Shown one piece after another: positions 9,454 through 18,106 of a stretch of 64,000 nt of DNA. This DNA is from Spirochaetae bacterium HGW-Spirochaetae-1 (lineage in GTDB: Bacteria; Spirochaetota; UBA4802; UBA5550), in NCBI GenBank assembly GCA_002839375.1, contig PGXY01000007.1:62001-126000 (forward strand). Reading direction: 5' to 3'. The notes under the pieces are model-generated. The model saw only the letters and a program-made list of their open reading frames with translations, ran no database searches and was not told the origin of the DNA. A program made the translations under genes and the position numbers. How positions within the stretch are numbered: the stretch's first letter is position 1; every line of letters begins with the position of its first letter.

Positions 9454-10152
9454 ATGAGCACGATAAAAATTTCATTGTTGTCCATATGCGCACTGATTGT
9501 CATTACTATTGTCTTGTTTTTTTCTTCCACATCCTTTGTCGGCAGGCTGAATATTTCATATCCGGCGAAGACCGATTTCATTCATCCATCGAAAATGCTG
9601 GTCCGGTACGAGACCTTCATCGCCTCCACGATCTTGAGGCCGGCGTATGCGGGATTTGTCCGCAGCATCAACCTCACGGGAGATGAACGCATTCTCGATT
9701 TCGGTTCAGGCGCCGGCGGTGAGGCCCTTTTCCTGGCAAAGGCGATACAGGGCAAAAAGGGCACCCTCACCTGCCTGGATATTTCCCCGGCATGGCTCGA
9801 AGTAGTGAAGTCCCGGCTGGCGGAATATAAAAAGGTGTTCTATATGCAGGGTGATATTACCAGGCTGGACATTTCCCCAGGGTCCTTCGACGTCATCGTA
9901 GTCCGCCTCGTTCTCCACGACATAGACAGGGATCAGAGAAAGGCGGTGATCGCGGCTTTCAGAAAAATACTCGCAGCCGGCGGCTCCATGCATATCCTTG
10001 AACCTCTGGGAACGGGACACGCCATCGACGAGGATGAAATGCGGTCCCTGTTTAAAGAAGCGGGATTCAAGGAACGGTTTTTTAAAAAGAATTTTTCCTT
10101 TGTTATGGTCCCGCCCCGCACCATGGGCCGGGCGATTTATTACATCAATTGA
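9454..10152 (+). CDS. Class I SAM-dependent methyltransferase, N-terminally membrane anchored
   Basis: The 232-residue protein begins with one hydrophobic helix (about 5-29) that would anchor or export it. The Rossmann methyltransferase core follows: motif I ILDFGSGAGGEALFLA (about 73-88), the acidic CLDIS that follows it, GDITRLDISPGSFDVIVVRLVLHD and LAAGGSMHILEPLG. The layout matches Methyltransf_11/25-type enzymes; the substrate cannot be read from sequence. The HDIDRD segment after motif IV is typical of quinone or lipid methyltransferases, but this is weak evidence. The gene ends before a tandem repeat and a bidirectional terminator shared with the convergent acyl-CoA dehydrogenase. Confidence 0.88.
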   Translation: MSTIKISLLSICALIVITIVLFFSSTSFVGRLNISYPAKTDFIHPSKMLVRYETFIASTILRPAYAGFVRSINLTGDERILDFGSGAGGEALFLAKAIQGKKGTLTCLDISPAWLEVVKSRLAEYKKVFYMQGDITRLDISPGSFDVIVVRLVLHDIDRDQRKAVIAAFRKILAAGGSMHILEPLGTGHAIDEDEMRSLFKEAGFKERFFKKNFSFVMVPPRTMGRAIYYIN

Positions 10153-10161
10153 TTACCCTTT

Positions 10162-10205
10162 CTGCTCCTCCGTTGTTCCTCCGTTGCTGCTCCGTTGCTG
10201 CTCCT
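10162..10205. repeat. Short tandem repeat (CTCCGTTGCTG-like units)
   Basis: Three to four imperfect 11-12-bp units of the form CTCCGTTGCTG run head to tail just after the methyltransferase stop. This could vary in copy number between strains by slippage. It carries no reading frame. Confidence 0.6.
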
Positions 10206-10275
10206 ATACAGGCATAACCTCAAATTGCCTATAGGCATGAGTCATCTCTTTGGCTACTGCCATCCCATCAATAAA

Positions 10276-10307
10276 AAAAGGGGTGCCCTTTTCAGGACAC
10301 CCCTTTT
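10276..10307. terminator. Bidirectional rho-independent terminator
   Basis: The 10-bp arms AAAAGGGGTG and CACCCCTTTT are complementary across a 12-base loop, with A- and T-rich flanks on both sides. It lies between the convergent methyltransferase (ends 10152) and acyl-CoA dehydrogenase (ends 10330) and can serve both. Confidence 0.85.
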
Positions 10308-10329
10308 ATATATCAAATGCTAAATTGTT

Positions 10330-12213
10330 TTACTCAGGAAGAACGCCCGTGTAGCACTCTTCGCTCATCTTGATCACAGCGCTCTCATCGAAAAGGAGAG
10401 ATTCGGCGCGACCGAAGAATTTGGGCACTTCTGTTCCGATGTAGAACTGTGAAGACAGAACCTTACCATTATAGTAGGCAGCTTCCAGATTATCGGAAAT
10501 GATTTTTGCGCGGTCAGCGCCTTTGGCGTCGCCCACGAGGGCTTTCAGCTTGGGCTGTGCAATAGTAAGCGCCCAGAGATGAACCCATCCCATGGCGACA
10601 ACATACATTGCCTGCTGAAGAGGAGTGGCATGCATGAAAAGATTCATGAACTTGCCGCCGGCCATCTGCCCTTTCAGGAACTCGATGACTTCATCAAGCT
10701 TTTTGATAGACCGTTCTACCAGGTCGATATACTTGTCATCAACAATGCCCTTGGCTTTGCTGAGAGTATCGTTGACCCGCTTTCTCCACGTGGTGTAATT
10801 GAACTGCTCTTTGTTCATGAGGATCTTCCTCATGGTGAGGTCCATGGACTGGATACCATTGGATCCTTCCCAGATGGGGAGAATCTTTGAATCCCTCATG
10901 TATTTCTCTACAGGGTAGTCAGCACAGTATCCGTATCCGCCGTATACCTGAACTGCCTCGGAGGTAATATCAACACCCTTGTCCGTGCAGCCGGCTTTAC
11001 AGATAGGAGTCAGTATCTCAACAAGTCCCGTTGCTTCCTTGGCAGCGTCGCTGTTCTTGTCCAGCATGCGCTCGGCCAGGTCGATGTTGTTGAACATGTA
11101 ATAGATAAGCATCCGCTGTCCTTCCAGGTGCGACTTCATCCAGAGGAGCATTCTCTTAACATCGGGATGGTTCACGATGGTAACGCCTTTTGCCTCGGGA
11201 TTGAGCATCTGTGTTACGTGAACGCCCTGTACCCTGTTTTTGGCATAGGTTACGGCGTGCATGTATGCAACAGAAGCATTGGACTGTCCCTGAAGGGCAA
11301 CACCCATACGGGCGAAGTTCATCATGCGGAACATGATCTTCATACCCTGTCTTTCTTCTCCCAGGAGATAACCGACGCATTTACCGTTATCGCCGAAGGA
11401 AAGCTGTGATGTTGATGTTCCGGGAATACCCATTTTGTGCTCGATACCGGCGCACCATACATCGTTTCTGTCTCCCAGGGATCCGTCATCTTTGACAAAA
11501 AACTTGGGAACGATGAAGATGGAGATACCTTTTGTTCCTGGAGGGTCTCCTTCGATACGGGCAAGAACGGGGTGAATCATATTTTTATAATAGTCGTTTT
11601 CACCGGAAGAGATGAATATTTTTGTACCGGTGATGAGGTATGTTCCATCGGCCTGTTTAACAGCCTTGGTTTTCAGGGCTCCAACGTCGGAACCGGCATC
11701 GGGCTCGGTAAGACACATGGTACCGCCCCATGTCCCTTCCATCATGGGACCGATGTATTTATCCTTCTGCTCCTGGGTGCCGAAAACTTCGATCAACTCC
11801 ATGGAACCGTGTGTAAGACCGGGATACATGATGAGCGGGTAGTTTCCTGCCATGAGTACTTCATTACATGCTGCACCCATGATTGCGGGCATGCCCATAC
11901 CGCCTACGTGGGGATCGTCGGCAAGGCCCATGAAACCGGCTTCATAATACGCATTAAGAGCAGGCTTGTAGCACTTCGGAATGGCTACTTCTTTTGTCTG
12001 CGGGTCATAATGACATCCGCCTTCTGCGTCACCCTCTTTAGCCGTGGGGAATAACTTCTCAACGGCGATCTGCTCAGCAAGATCGAGAGTTGCTTCAAAG
12101 GTATCTTTGTCAAAATCGGCATAACGCTCGTGCTTAGCCAGTTTTTCCAGTTCCAGCAATTCAAAAAGCACAAAACGCACATCACGAGTGTCAACTAAAG
12201 GATTTAATGCCAT
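10330..12213 (-). CDS. Acyl-CoA dehydrogenase, long (~630-residue) FadE5/DmdC-like type (paralogue 1)
   Basis: This FAD flavoenzyme introduces the alpha-beta double bond into acyl-CoA thioesters. The 627-residue product has the three classical ACAD domains (N-terminal helices, a central beta domain with CLTEPDAGSD and a substrate loop, C-terminal helices) plus the extra C-terminal domain of the long forms. The likely catalytic base is Glu449 in WEGSNGIQ. I placed the start at 12213, where AGGAGG lies seven bases upstream; an in-frame ATG at 12249 has none. A paralogue sits at 20156-22027. Here it stands alone behind a 519-bp upstream region and ends at a terminator. The preferred acyl chain cannot be told from sequence. 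Confidence 0.94.
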   Translation of the reverse strand: MALNPLVDTRDVRFVLFELLELEKLAKHERYADFDKDTFEATLDLAEQIAVEKLFPTAKEGDAEGGCHYDPQTKEVAIPKCYKPALNAYYEAGFMGLADDPHVGGMGMPAIMGAACNEVLMAGNYPLIMYPGLTHGSMELIEVFGTQEQKDKYIGPMMEGTWGGTMCLTEPDAGSDVGALKTKAVKQADGTYLITGTKIFISSGENDYYKNMIHPVLARIEGDPPGTKGISIFIVPKFFVKDDGSLGDRNDVWCAGIEHKMGIPGTSTSQLSFGDNGKCVGYLLGEERQGMKIMFRMMNFARMGVALQGQSNASVAYMHAVTYAKNRVQGVHVTQMLNPEAKGVTIVNHPDVKRMLLWMKSHLEGQRMLIYYMFNNIDLAERMLDKNSDAAKEATGLVEILTPICKAGCTDKGVDITSEAVQVYGGYGYCADYPVEKYMRDSKILPIWEGSNGIQSMDLTMRKILMNKEQFNYTTWRKRVNDTLSKAKGIVDDKYIDLVERSIKKLDEVIEFLKGQMAGGKFMNLFMHATPLQQAMYVVAMGWVHLWALTIAQPKLKALVGDAKGADRAKIISDNLEAAYYNGKVLSSQFYIGTEVPKFFGRAESLLFDESAVIKMSEECYTGVLPE

Positions 12214-12732
12214 AAAGGTCCTCCTGTTTAAAGTTTGTGTAAATCCCAATTAGATAAGCTTTATTATTTCAGCACTTTATAAAACGATAAAAGTACTGAC
12301 GAGAGTTATAGCAAGGTTATTTATGCCTTTTATTCTCCCTAATTTTACGATGTTTATATGCATACCTTATTTTTCAAGCAAAATTAATTTTTTTAGCCGG
12401 CAGGACCGATTATTTACAGCTCCGATGAGTTCCACTTGGCTGCAAGCGTTTTTAAAGATCACCGCAGTGGCGCAGGGACACGGAGAAAGCACAGAGGAAG
12501 AAGGGCGGGGATATTTGTCAGCTCATGCCATCAACTGTTTATGCTATTTGCAAACGAACATCGGCACACATTTTAAAAGATTAAAAAGACATCTTTCGTG
12601 GTTGCATTTTTTACCTTTTCTTGATCAAAGAGTTGTTAATATAATTCATATGTTTTGGAAAAAAATAAAATCCTTGAAATTATAGCTGTTGACTGTTTAT
12701 ATTCCCGGAAACTTAACAAAAGCGGAGCGACC
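12214..12732. other. Divergent intergenic region with a dispersed-repeat fragment
   Basis: This 519-bp AT-rich stretch lies between the divergent acyl-CoA dehydrogenase and dprA-like genes. Around 12462-12502 it holds a GC-richer island (CACCGCAGTGGCGCAG, then ACACGGAGAAAGCACAGAGG) that resembles the direct 'CAGAG/ACGGAG' dispersed repeats seen at 33525-33598. The plus-strand frame from 12323 shows no ribosome site or protein-like composition and I do not call it. Confidence 0.5.
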
Positions 12733-13656
12733 ATGAGCAGCACAAAATACTGGATAGCCCTGGAACAGGCGCAGGGAATGGGACCGGCTCATCTCAGGGA
12801 GATATTTTCAACACTGAAAGAGCTGAATCTCTCTATTGTGGACCTTTTTGACCTGACTGAAGCTGAAATCCGCGGGGAATTTACCTTTTCTGATAAAATC
12901 ATTGAGTCCATTATGCGGGCGAAGGAACTGGTGAGTCAGATCGAAGAAGACTACTTTTCACTCCTTGATGCCGGAATCAGCATCGTGCCTTTTTTTGCCG
13001 CCGAGTATCCCAGCCGATTCTTCGATACCATGGGAAACGCTTTCCCTCCAATCCTCTATACCGTGGGCGACAAGGCCATCCTGCAGGAAAAAAGTATCGC
13101 CATCCTGGGCGACAAAAACGTGAGCGAGAAAGGGGAAATGATCGCCTATGGTGCTGCACGGGAACTTGCACGGCATCATATTGTCACCGTAAGCGGTTTC
13201 GCCGGCGGCGTCGGCATGATTGCGCATCGTTCCGCCATAGAAAACGGCGGCAAGACCATCGCCATTGTCCCTTACGGCATCCTCCATCTCAAGGTTCCGC
13301 CCTTTATCCAGGAAGTTGTAAATCCCGACCGTATCATTTTTATATCCCCCTTCTACCCTACGACAGAAGTGAACAAGTTCAATGCTTTTATAAGAAATAA
13401 AATCGTATGCGGCCTGTCCCATGCCGTCTATATAGTGGAAGCACCGGTGGAGGGAGGTATTTTCGAAGCGGCAAAATCGGCTCAGAAGCTGGGCATCCCG
13501 CTTTACACAACGAAATACGCCGAGTATCCCGAAAACGCGGCGGGCAACCCGAAAATTCTCGACGAGATGGGTGGTCTGGCCATCCAGAGGAAAAAGGAAA
13601 GCGAACGGCTGGAGCCCAACATGGATCAGATCATGGCCCACGCCAAATTTGAGTGA
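12733..13656 (+). CDS. dprA: DprA/Smf-family DNA-processing-like protein
   Basis: DprA loads RecA onto incoming single-stranded DNA during transformation. The 307-residue product has a helical N-terminal domain (about 1-105) and then the Rossmann-like DprA core: VSGFAGGVGMIAHRSAIENGGKTIAIVPYG, FNAFIRNKIVCGLSHAVYIVEAPVEGG and IPLYTTKYAE. It is divergent. The usual GSR at the start of the core reads GDK, the final Gly-rich loop is weak, and no C-terminal winged helix follows. I chose the ATG at 12733 because the family N-terminus begins there. It may be a DprA with relaxed function or a member of the wider DprA-like group. It converges on the GHKL-like gene. Confidence 0.8.
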   Translation: MSSTKYWIALEQAQGMGPAHLREIFSTLKELNLSIVDLFDLTEAEIRGEFTFSDKIIESIMRAKELVSQIEEDYFSLLDAGISIVPFFAAEYPSRFFDTMGNAFPPILYTVGDKAILQEKSIAILGDKNVSEKGEMIAYGAARELARHHIVTVSGFAGGVGMIAHRSAIENGGKTIAIVPYGILHLKVPPFIQEVVNPDRIIFISPFYPTTEVNKFNAFIRNKIVCGLSHAVYIVEAPVEGGIFEAAKSAQKLGIPLYTTKYAEYPENAAGNPKILDEMGGLAIQRKKESERLEPNMDQIMAHAKFE

Positions 13657-13668
13657 TCGTTCAGGCCG

Positions 13669-14787
13669 TCAGGACTTCTTTTTTTCCGGTTCCGGTTCGG
13701 GGATTTTTGCGCGCAGTTTTTCCCTGGTGAGGGTAAATCCGAATTTGATAAATTCGGGATAAAACACCACCTTTAACGGATGGGGATCATCGGAATAGGA
13801 CCGGAGAACCCTCAGGACGAGATTGATTCCCAGGCCGGCTCCTTCCTTTAATTCATCATCGTCATTGACAAAACTGTTTTCTTTCGCAGGACTCATTCCC
13901 AGCTTTTTGATGATCTGCTGCTTCTCCACGGCCGTGATATTCTGGCTGTTGGTGACCCATATCTCGATGGCGTCAATCGTTGACTGAAAGGTGATGGTGA
14001 TATAACGGTCATCCTGGCGCGCCAGTTGAAAAAGATTCGAATTGCCGTTCTCATCTATTTCATCCCTGAATCTTTCCAGGAAGACATGGTAATTCTTCTC
14101 GGCGGTGATACCCTCGGGAGCGGTAACATGCTTCTCGAACAGAAGCTTATAATTGGCTTTACTGGCGTTGATAGCCATCTCCTTGAGGCACACAAACAGA
14201 TCACTGGTAAACATCTGCAGTTCCTGGCGCGTGAGCAGGAGGGTAATGATTTTCCTGATGAGCTCCCCTGTTTCCCTTTCAAGGTCATAAAGGCGGAGAA
14301 CCACGCGCCACTCCAGGTCAGCGATGCTCATGGCCGAGGTGACATCAGTCAACTCTTTGATGATCTCTTTGACGGATACCTTCTCCCTCAAATCGACAAA
14401 ACGTATCTTTTTAAGAAAGTTGATCTCCCGTTCATAGAATGGGTCGAGAAAAAACATGCCGAGATCCCTGTCATAGGACCATTTATGCTTCCGCAGGAGG
14501 TTGAGGAACTCGTCACGGCCCCAGATCGCCAGGTCACGGTTGTAAAAACGCTCACCCTCGTGCAGCAGCATACAGGCAAAAAGGTTCACTATTTCCTCTT
14601 CCGTGGGAAAATAGCTGATGAGTGTATTTGCCGCGGTCTGGCGCGGAACAGGCATTGTGGATGAGAATCCCGCGGCCCTGTTCAGGTTGAAGTTGGAATC
14701 CACCAGCTCACCCAGGTAATTCACCTGCTGGGTATTGAGGGAGTTGTTAATTATCTGACGGAAAAATTTTCTTATTTCTGCACTCAT
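13669..14787 (-). CDS. Protein with C-terminal GHKL (histidine-kinase-like) ATPase domain
   Basis: The 372-residue soluble protein has a helical N-terminal half (about 1-185) without a recognised domain. The second half reads like a divergent GHKL ATPase: an N-box-like LKEMAINASKAN (about 200-211) and a G-box-like KEGAGLGINLVLRVL near 330-344, followed by a beta-hairpin KVVFYPEFIKFGFTL. There is no phospho-accepting His domain. Such stand-alone GHKL proteins are often anti-sigma factors or switch kinases. A functional link with the RsbU-type phosphatase at 3744-5993 is possible but unproven. The first G-box (DxGxG) is not evident, so ATP binding is uncertain. The ribosome site is weak. Confidence 0.75.
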   Translation of the reverse strand: MSAEIRKFFRQIINNSLNTQQVNYLGELVDSNFNLNRAAGFSSTMPVPRQTAANTLISYFPTEEEIVNLFACMLLHEGERFYNRDLAIWGRDEFLNLLRKHKWSYDRDLGMFFLDPFYEREINFLKKIRFVDLREKVSVKEIIKELTDVTSAMSIADLEWRVVLRLYDLERETGELIRKIITLLLTRQELQMFTSDLFVCLKEMAINASKANYKLLFEKHVTAPEGITAEKNYHVFLERFRDEIDENGNSNLFQLARQDDRYITITFQSTIDAIEIWVTNSQNITAVEKQQIIKKLGMSPAKENSFVNDDDELKEGAGLGINLVLRVLRSYSDDPHPLKVVFYPEFIKFGFTLTREKLRAKIPEPEPEKKKS

Positions 14788-14984
14788 ATCTTTTTCTATT
14801 TAAATTATTTATCGGCCATTCCACATTCAGAAACAGTAATAATATTCTACCCTATCTTCCATACTAATTTAAATACATTTTTTATGCCGATACAAAAAAA
14901 ATTTCCTGGATAGTATCCGTTGAAGGCAATTTCTTTTTCCTGCACCCGGAAGCAACGACTTTTTTGAGGATATTTCCGGCGCAA

Positions 14985-15020
14985 AAGAGGCTGTCACACG
15001 TAACCATGGGACAGCCTCTT
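14985..15020 (-). terminator. Rho-independent terminator for the flavoprotein gene
   Basis: The 11-bp perfect arms AAGAGGCTGTC and GACAGCCTCTT flank a 14-base loop, with a short T run on the minus-strand exit. It lies just downstream of the stop at 15065 of the minus-strand flavoprotein gene. Confidence 0.8.
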
Positions 15021-15064
15021 AAAAAAATATTAAATCACATGCCATGCATGAATTCTGTGCAGGT

Positions 15065-16228
15065 TTACAGCCCAGGCAGTCTGAAAATTTTCTTCTTCTT
15101 GCTGAGTTTATAATACAACCCCCAGGCCTGTTTCATCCAGTGACCAATAATGGGAAGGGGCAGCATAAATTCCCTTTTCTCATCGCGGTAAACAATACTG
15201 GCGCCATTCCCGCTGTCCATGATACAGAGAATATTCAGGTGATTTTTATATCCCCGCCTGGCCGGGCTCTGCTTTTCCATGGATTCAATGTTAAAGACGG
15301 CTGTTTTTGCCATGACCTCGGCAATGTGTCCCTGCTTGGCTCTCCATTCCGGTCCTTCAAGGGCCGCAACGTCGCCTATGGCGAAAACATTGGGCCGGCC
15401 CTCCACCTGGCAGTGATCGTCTATCCTGATAAATCCCGAATCAGAAAGGGGCAAATCCGACTCCCGCAATACGGCATGCCCGTCACCGGCGGGAATGAAC
15501 ATGGTGAAATCACTCTCCAGCCTGGAATCATCTTCAAAGACAACCCCATCAGCAACAAACTCTTTTATTTTTTTACCATAATGCTTCCTGATGTCCAGCT
15601 TGTTCAGATAGACATCGGTCATCTTCAGTGCCTTTTGCCCCATCCTGGCGCCCGGTTGAGCCATGGGCGCGAAAAATGTCAGTTCAAAATTTTTCCTCAC
15701 GCCTTTTCTTTTTAGCAGATTATGTATATTGAATAAGACTTCAAAGGCAGGGCCCCCGCGTACCGTGGAAGTATCCCGTGGATTCCCGGCAAAGCCAATG
15801 GCAATTTTCCCGCTCTTTTTTTGAAGCAGGGAATCAATTTTATCCTTTATGGCCAGCGCCTCATCGGGCTCTCCGCAGATTGAAAGAAAATGTTCACGGC
15901 CTTTCGGTTTCAGTTTATGCGACCCCATGGCCACCACCAGGTAATCGTAACTCAGTTCCCGGTTCCGCAGATAAACTTTCTGATTTTTCGCCTCGATTTT
16001 CCTGACCTCATCGTGAATAAAGGTGAATTTATGAATTCTGCTCAATTCCTCCAGGGATATTTTTGCCTTTTCAGGCTTCATTGCTCCCGTGGGTATCCAT
16101 ATTGAGATGGGATACATGTACAGGTAATCCCTGTCCGATACCAGGGTCACATCAAATCCCCCTTTCTTTAAAAAGATGCCTGCCTCTACCCCGGCAAAAC
16201 CGCCGCCCAGAATTAAAACACTTTTCAT
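15065..16228 (-). CDS. FAD/NAD(P)-dependent oxidoreductase, SQR/NDH-2-like
   Basis: The 387-residue two-dinucleotide-fold flavoprotein has the FAD motif GGGFAGVEAG (about 7-16), a second segment AIGFAGNPRD in place of a canonical NADH GxGxxG, the C-terminal FAD motif NVFAIGDVAAL, and a hydrophobic/basic C-terminal tail (HWMKQAWGLYYKLSKKKK) that suggests membrane attachment. It resembles sulfide:quinone oxidoreductases and type II NADH dehydrogenases. The missing glycine-rich NADH motif favours the SQR-like group, but the redox Cys pair of SQR is not obvious. The ATG at 16228 sits four bases after AGGAGG, so I prefer it to a GTG one codon earlier. It is monocistronic with its own terminator. 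Confidence 0.87.
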   Translation of the reverse strand: MKSVLILGGGFAGVEAGIFLKKGGFDVTLVSDRDYLYMYPISIWIPTGAMKPEKAKISLEELSRIHKFTFIHDEVRKIEAKNQKVYLRNRELSYDYLVVAMGSHKLKPKGREHFLSICGEPDEALAIKDKIDSLLQKKSGKIAIGFAGNPRDTSTVRGGPAFEVLFNIHNLLKRKGVRKNFELTFFAPMAQPGARMGQKALKMTDVYLNKLDIRKHYGKKIKEFVADGVVFEDDSRLESDFTMFIPAGDGHAVLRESDLPLSDSGFIRIDDHCQVEGRPNVFAIGDVAALEGPEWRAKQGHIAEVMAKTAVFNIESMEKQSPARRGYKNHLNILCIMDSGNGASIVYRDEKREFMLPLPIIGHWMKQAWGLYYKLSKKKKIFRLPGL

Positions 16229-16448
16229 CACTCCTCCTCGGGAAAGATATTTGCATAATAACAGAATAATACCGATCCATATTTATTAGATTATTTAATA
16301 TTTTATAAAATACTTAATTATCATATCATTTTCTATAAAAATAATTGAATGATTGCATTTTTTAAACAAATTTCTGCAAAAAAAGTTAAAAAATGCTGGA
16401 ATGAAATAATGACTCCAACGATCTTATCAGCATCGAAGGAATATAATC

Positions 16449-17447
16449 ATGAAAAAAATCCTTTTTGTAATTGCCGCCCTGCTACTTGCGGCCCTTTCAA
16501 CCTATACCTGGTTCAACAGCCCTCCCCCCCTCATGCATGATGAGGCCTTCCTGGTAAAACCGGGAGAATCCCTGCACAGTGTAGGCGTTCACCTGAAGGA
16601 ACAGAATCTCATCAGGAGCGTTCCCTTTTTCAAGGCCGCCTCATATATTACCATGCAGCGTCATATCAGGACGGGAAAATATAAGATCTATAAAGATATG
16701 ACTACCATGGAAATATTCCGCAAACTGGCGAGTGGAGAAATAATAACCAGAAAAGTGACTATACCCGAGGGCTTCAACCTGTACCAGATTGCCGAACGAC
16801 TCGATGAGAATGATATTACCGGCGAGGGGAAATTCCTCTATGCGGCCTTTGACGGCTCTTTCCTGCAATCCATCGGCATCAGGTCCCTTTCGGCCGAGGG
16901 ATATCTCTTTCCCGACACCTATGTCTTCCCCGAAGACTGTGACGCCCGCGATGTCATTATCATGATGCACAAAAGAATGCAAAGCGTTCTGAAAGAACTG
17001 GGAGCCCGCGGGGACGGAGGTATGTCCGTTCATGAAATTCTGACCCTGGCCTCCCTGGTGGAAGAAGAGGCGCAGGTCCCTTCGGAGCGGCCCTATATAG
17101 CATCGGTCTTCCATAACCGGCTGGCAAGAGACTGGCGGATGGACTGTGATCCCACGGTCCGGTACGCCGTGAAAAAATTCACCGGCTCCATCACCCTCCG
17201 CGACCTGGAAACCGATTCCCCGTACAATACCTACAAAGTGAAAGGCCTGCCTCCCACGCCCATCACTTCCCCGGGACGAGATGCCATAAAAGCAACGGTA
17301 AAACCCATGAAGACTTCTTACTTGTTTTTCGTGGCCCGCAATGACGGATCACATTATTTTTCCAAAACGCTGCGTGAACACAACAAGGCGGTACTCTATT
17401 ATCAGCGAGGAGAAAAGGTGGATTTCAGGGACAACCAGAAGTTGTAA
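16449..17447 (+). CDS. mltG: Endolytic murein transglycosylase MltG
   Basis: MltG cuts nascent glycan strands in the periplasm and so sets peptidoglycan chain length. The 332-residue product begins with a single membrane anchor (about 4-22), then a LysM-like region (KPGESLHSVGVHLKEQNLI, about 37-55). The catalytic YceG domain follows, with IPEGFNLYQIAERL, SAEGYLFPDTYVFP, LASLVEEEAQ (catalytic Glu near 205) and YNTYKVKGLPPTPITSPG. Length and motif order match the family. The ATG at 16449 follows a GAAGGAA. No nearby terminator is seen. The gene is monocistronic. Confidence 0.95.
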   Translation: MKKILFVIAALLLAALSTYTWFNSPPPLMHDEAFLVKPGESLHSVGVHLKEQNLIRSVPFFKAASYITMQRHIRTGKYKIYKDMTTMEIFRKLASGEIITRKVTIPEGFNLYQIAERLDENDITGEGKFLYAAFDGSFLQSIGIRSLSAEGYLFPDTYVFPEDCDARDVIIMMHKRMQSVLKELGARGDGGMSVHEILTLASLVEEEAQVPSERPYIASVFHNRLARDWRMDCDPTVRYAVKKFTGSITLRDLETDSPYNTYKVKGLPPTPITSPGRDAIKATVKPMKTSYLFFVARNDGSHYFSKTLREHNKAVLYYQRGEKVDFRDNQKL

Positions 17448-17545
17448 CGAACTCAGGAAAGACCGCGTTATAAGTATTTGACTCTTTCCGAATTGTTGGG
17501 AAATTACACTGAAAATTAGAGTTTGGTAAAATTTTTAAAGATAAT

Positions 17546-17677
17546 CACGCAAAGGCGCCAAGACGCAAAGAGATATCTGAAATATAGTCATTCATTTATT
17601 ATTTGATATGGTAATTGCATATGGAGTAAAGTAAGGCAAAAATAATATATGACTTTGCGTCTCTGCGACTTTGCGCG
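17546..17677. repeat. MITE-like imperfect inverted repeat (GCAAAG/GACGCAAAG arms)
   Basis: The left arm 17546-17570 (CACGCAAAGGCGC then CAAGACGCAAAG) and the right arm 17653-17677 (CTTTGCGTCTCTG then CGACTTTGCGCG) are complementary over 25 positions with four mismatches. An AT-rich 82-bp centre lies between them. The pattern is a short non-coding element found dispersed in many environmental genomes. No transposase is inside. Confidence 0.7.
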
Positions 17678-17729
17678 AATTCTTAATAGTTTTCGCTTGG
17701 GTCGAGTTAATAAAAAACGAGAGGCCGCA

Positions 17730-17873
17730 TCATGAATCAGCAGGAGCACGGCATTCGGGGCAGAGTTCGTCTTTTACCGTAACAACACCGGCCGTACAGG
17801 TGTGTACGATTTCCTCCCTCCAGGGCATTTCTTTCCCGCAGTTTTTGCAGTATCGTTTTATCGTGATGGCCAT
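17730..17873 (-). CDS. Zinc-ribbon microprotein, 47 residues
   Basis: A small open frame (ATG at 17871-17873, TGA at 17730-17732) encodes a 47-residue protein with two CxxC knuckles: CKNC near residues 9-12 and CPEC near 39-42, with another Cys between (HTC). This is the pattern of a small zinc ribbon, and the protein probably binds a nucleic acid or a partner protein. It starts 5 bp after the stop of the 75-residue gene at 17879-18106, so the two form a tight pair. I know no named family; composition and cysteine pairing argue for a real gene. Confidence 0.7.
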   Translation of the reverse strand: MAITIKRYCKNCGKEMPWREEIVHTCTAGVVTVKDELCPECRAPADS

Positions 17874-17878
17874 AACTT

Positions 17879-18106
17879 CTATTTTATCTGATCAGTTCCT
17901 TCCAGCCGGTGCCGCAGCATGCGCAGGTCCTCCTGGAGCCAGCTCATGTGCTGCAAAAGAAGATGCCTGATATCCTCATCGGCCTCGCTCAGGGGAAGTC
18001 CGCTTTTTTTCTCATACTCATAGAGACGATGGGAAACCTGGGTCTCCCACTCACCCTTGATCCTGTCCACATACTCCACTATTTTTTCAAGTTCCTTTCC
18101 GCTCAT
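17879..18106 (-). CDS. Small helical protein, 75 residues, upstream of zinc-ribbon gene
   Basis: The start at 18106 follows an AAAGGGGG six bases upstream; the frame continues to 18181 but the extra 25 residues are hydrophobic and lack a ribosome site. The 75-residue product is charged and mainly helical (KIVEYVDRIKGEWETQVSHRL, EDIRHLLLQHMSWLQEDLRML), without Cys and without a signal peptide. It resembles small hemerythrin-like or coiled proteins only in general composition. I assign no function. It overlaps nothing and directly precedes the zinc-ribbon gene, which suggests a bicistronic pair. Confidence 0.68.
   Translation of the reverse strand: MSGKELEKIVEYVDRIKGEWETQVSHRLYEYEKKSGLPLSEADEDIRHLLLQHMSWLQEDLRMLRHRLEGTDQIK

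Noticed and set aside
12323-12685. 120-codon plus-strand frame in the dprA upstream gap
   Set aside because: AT-rich, no ribosome site and it contains a dispersed-repeat fragment; it is not protein-like.
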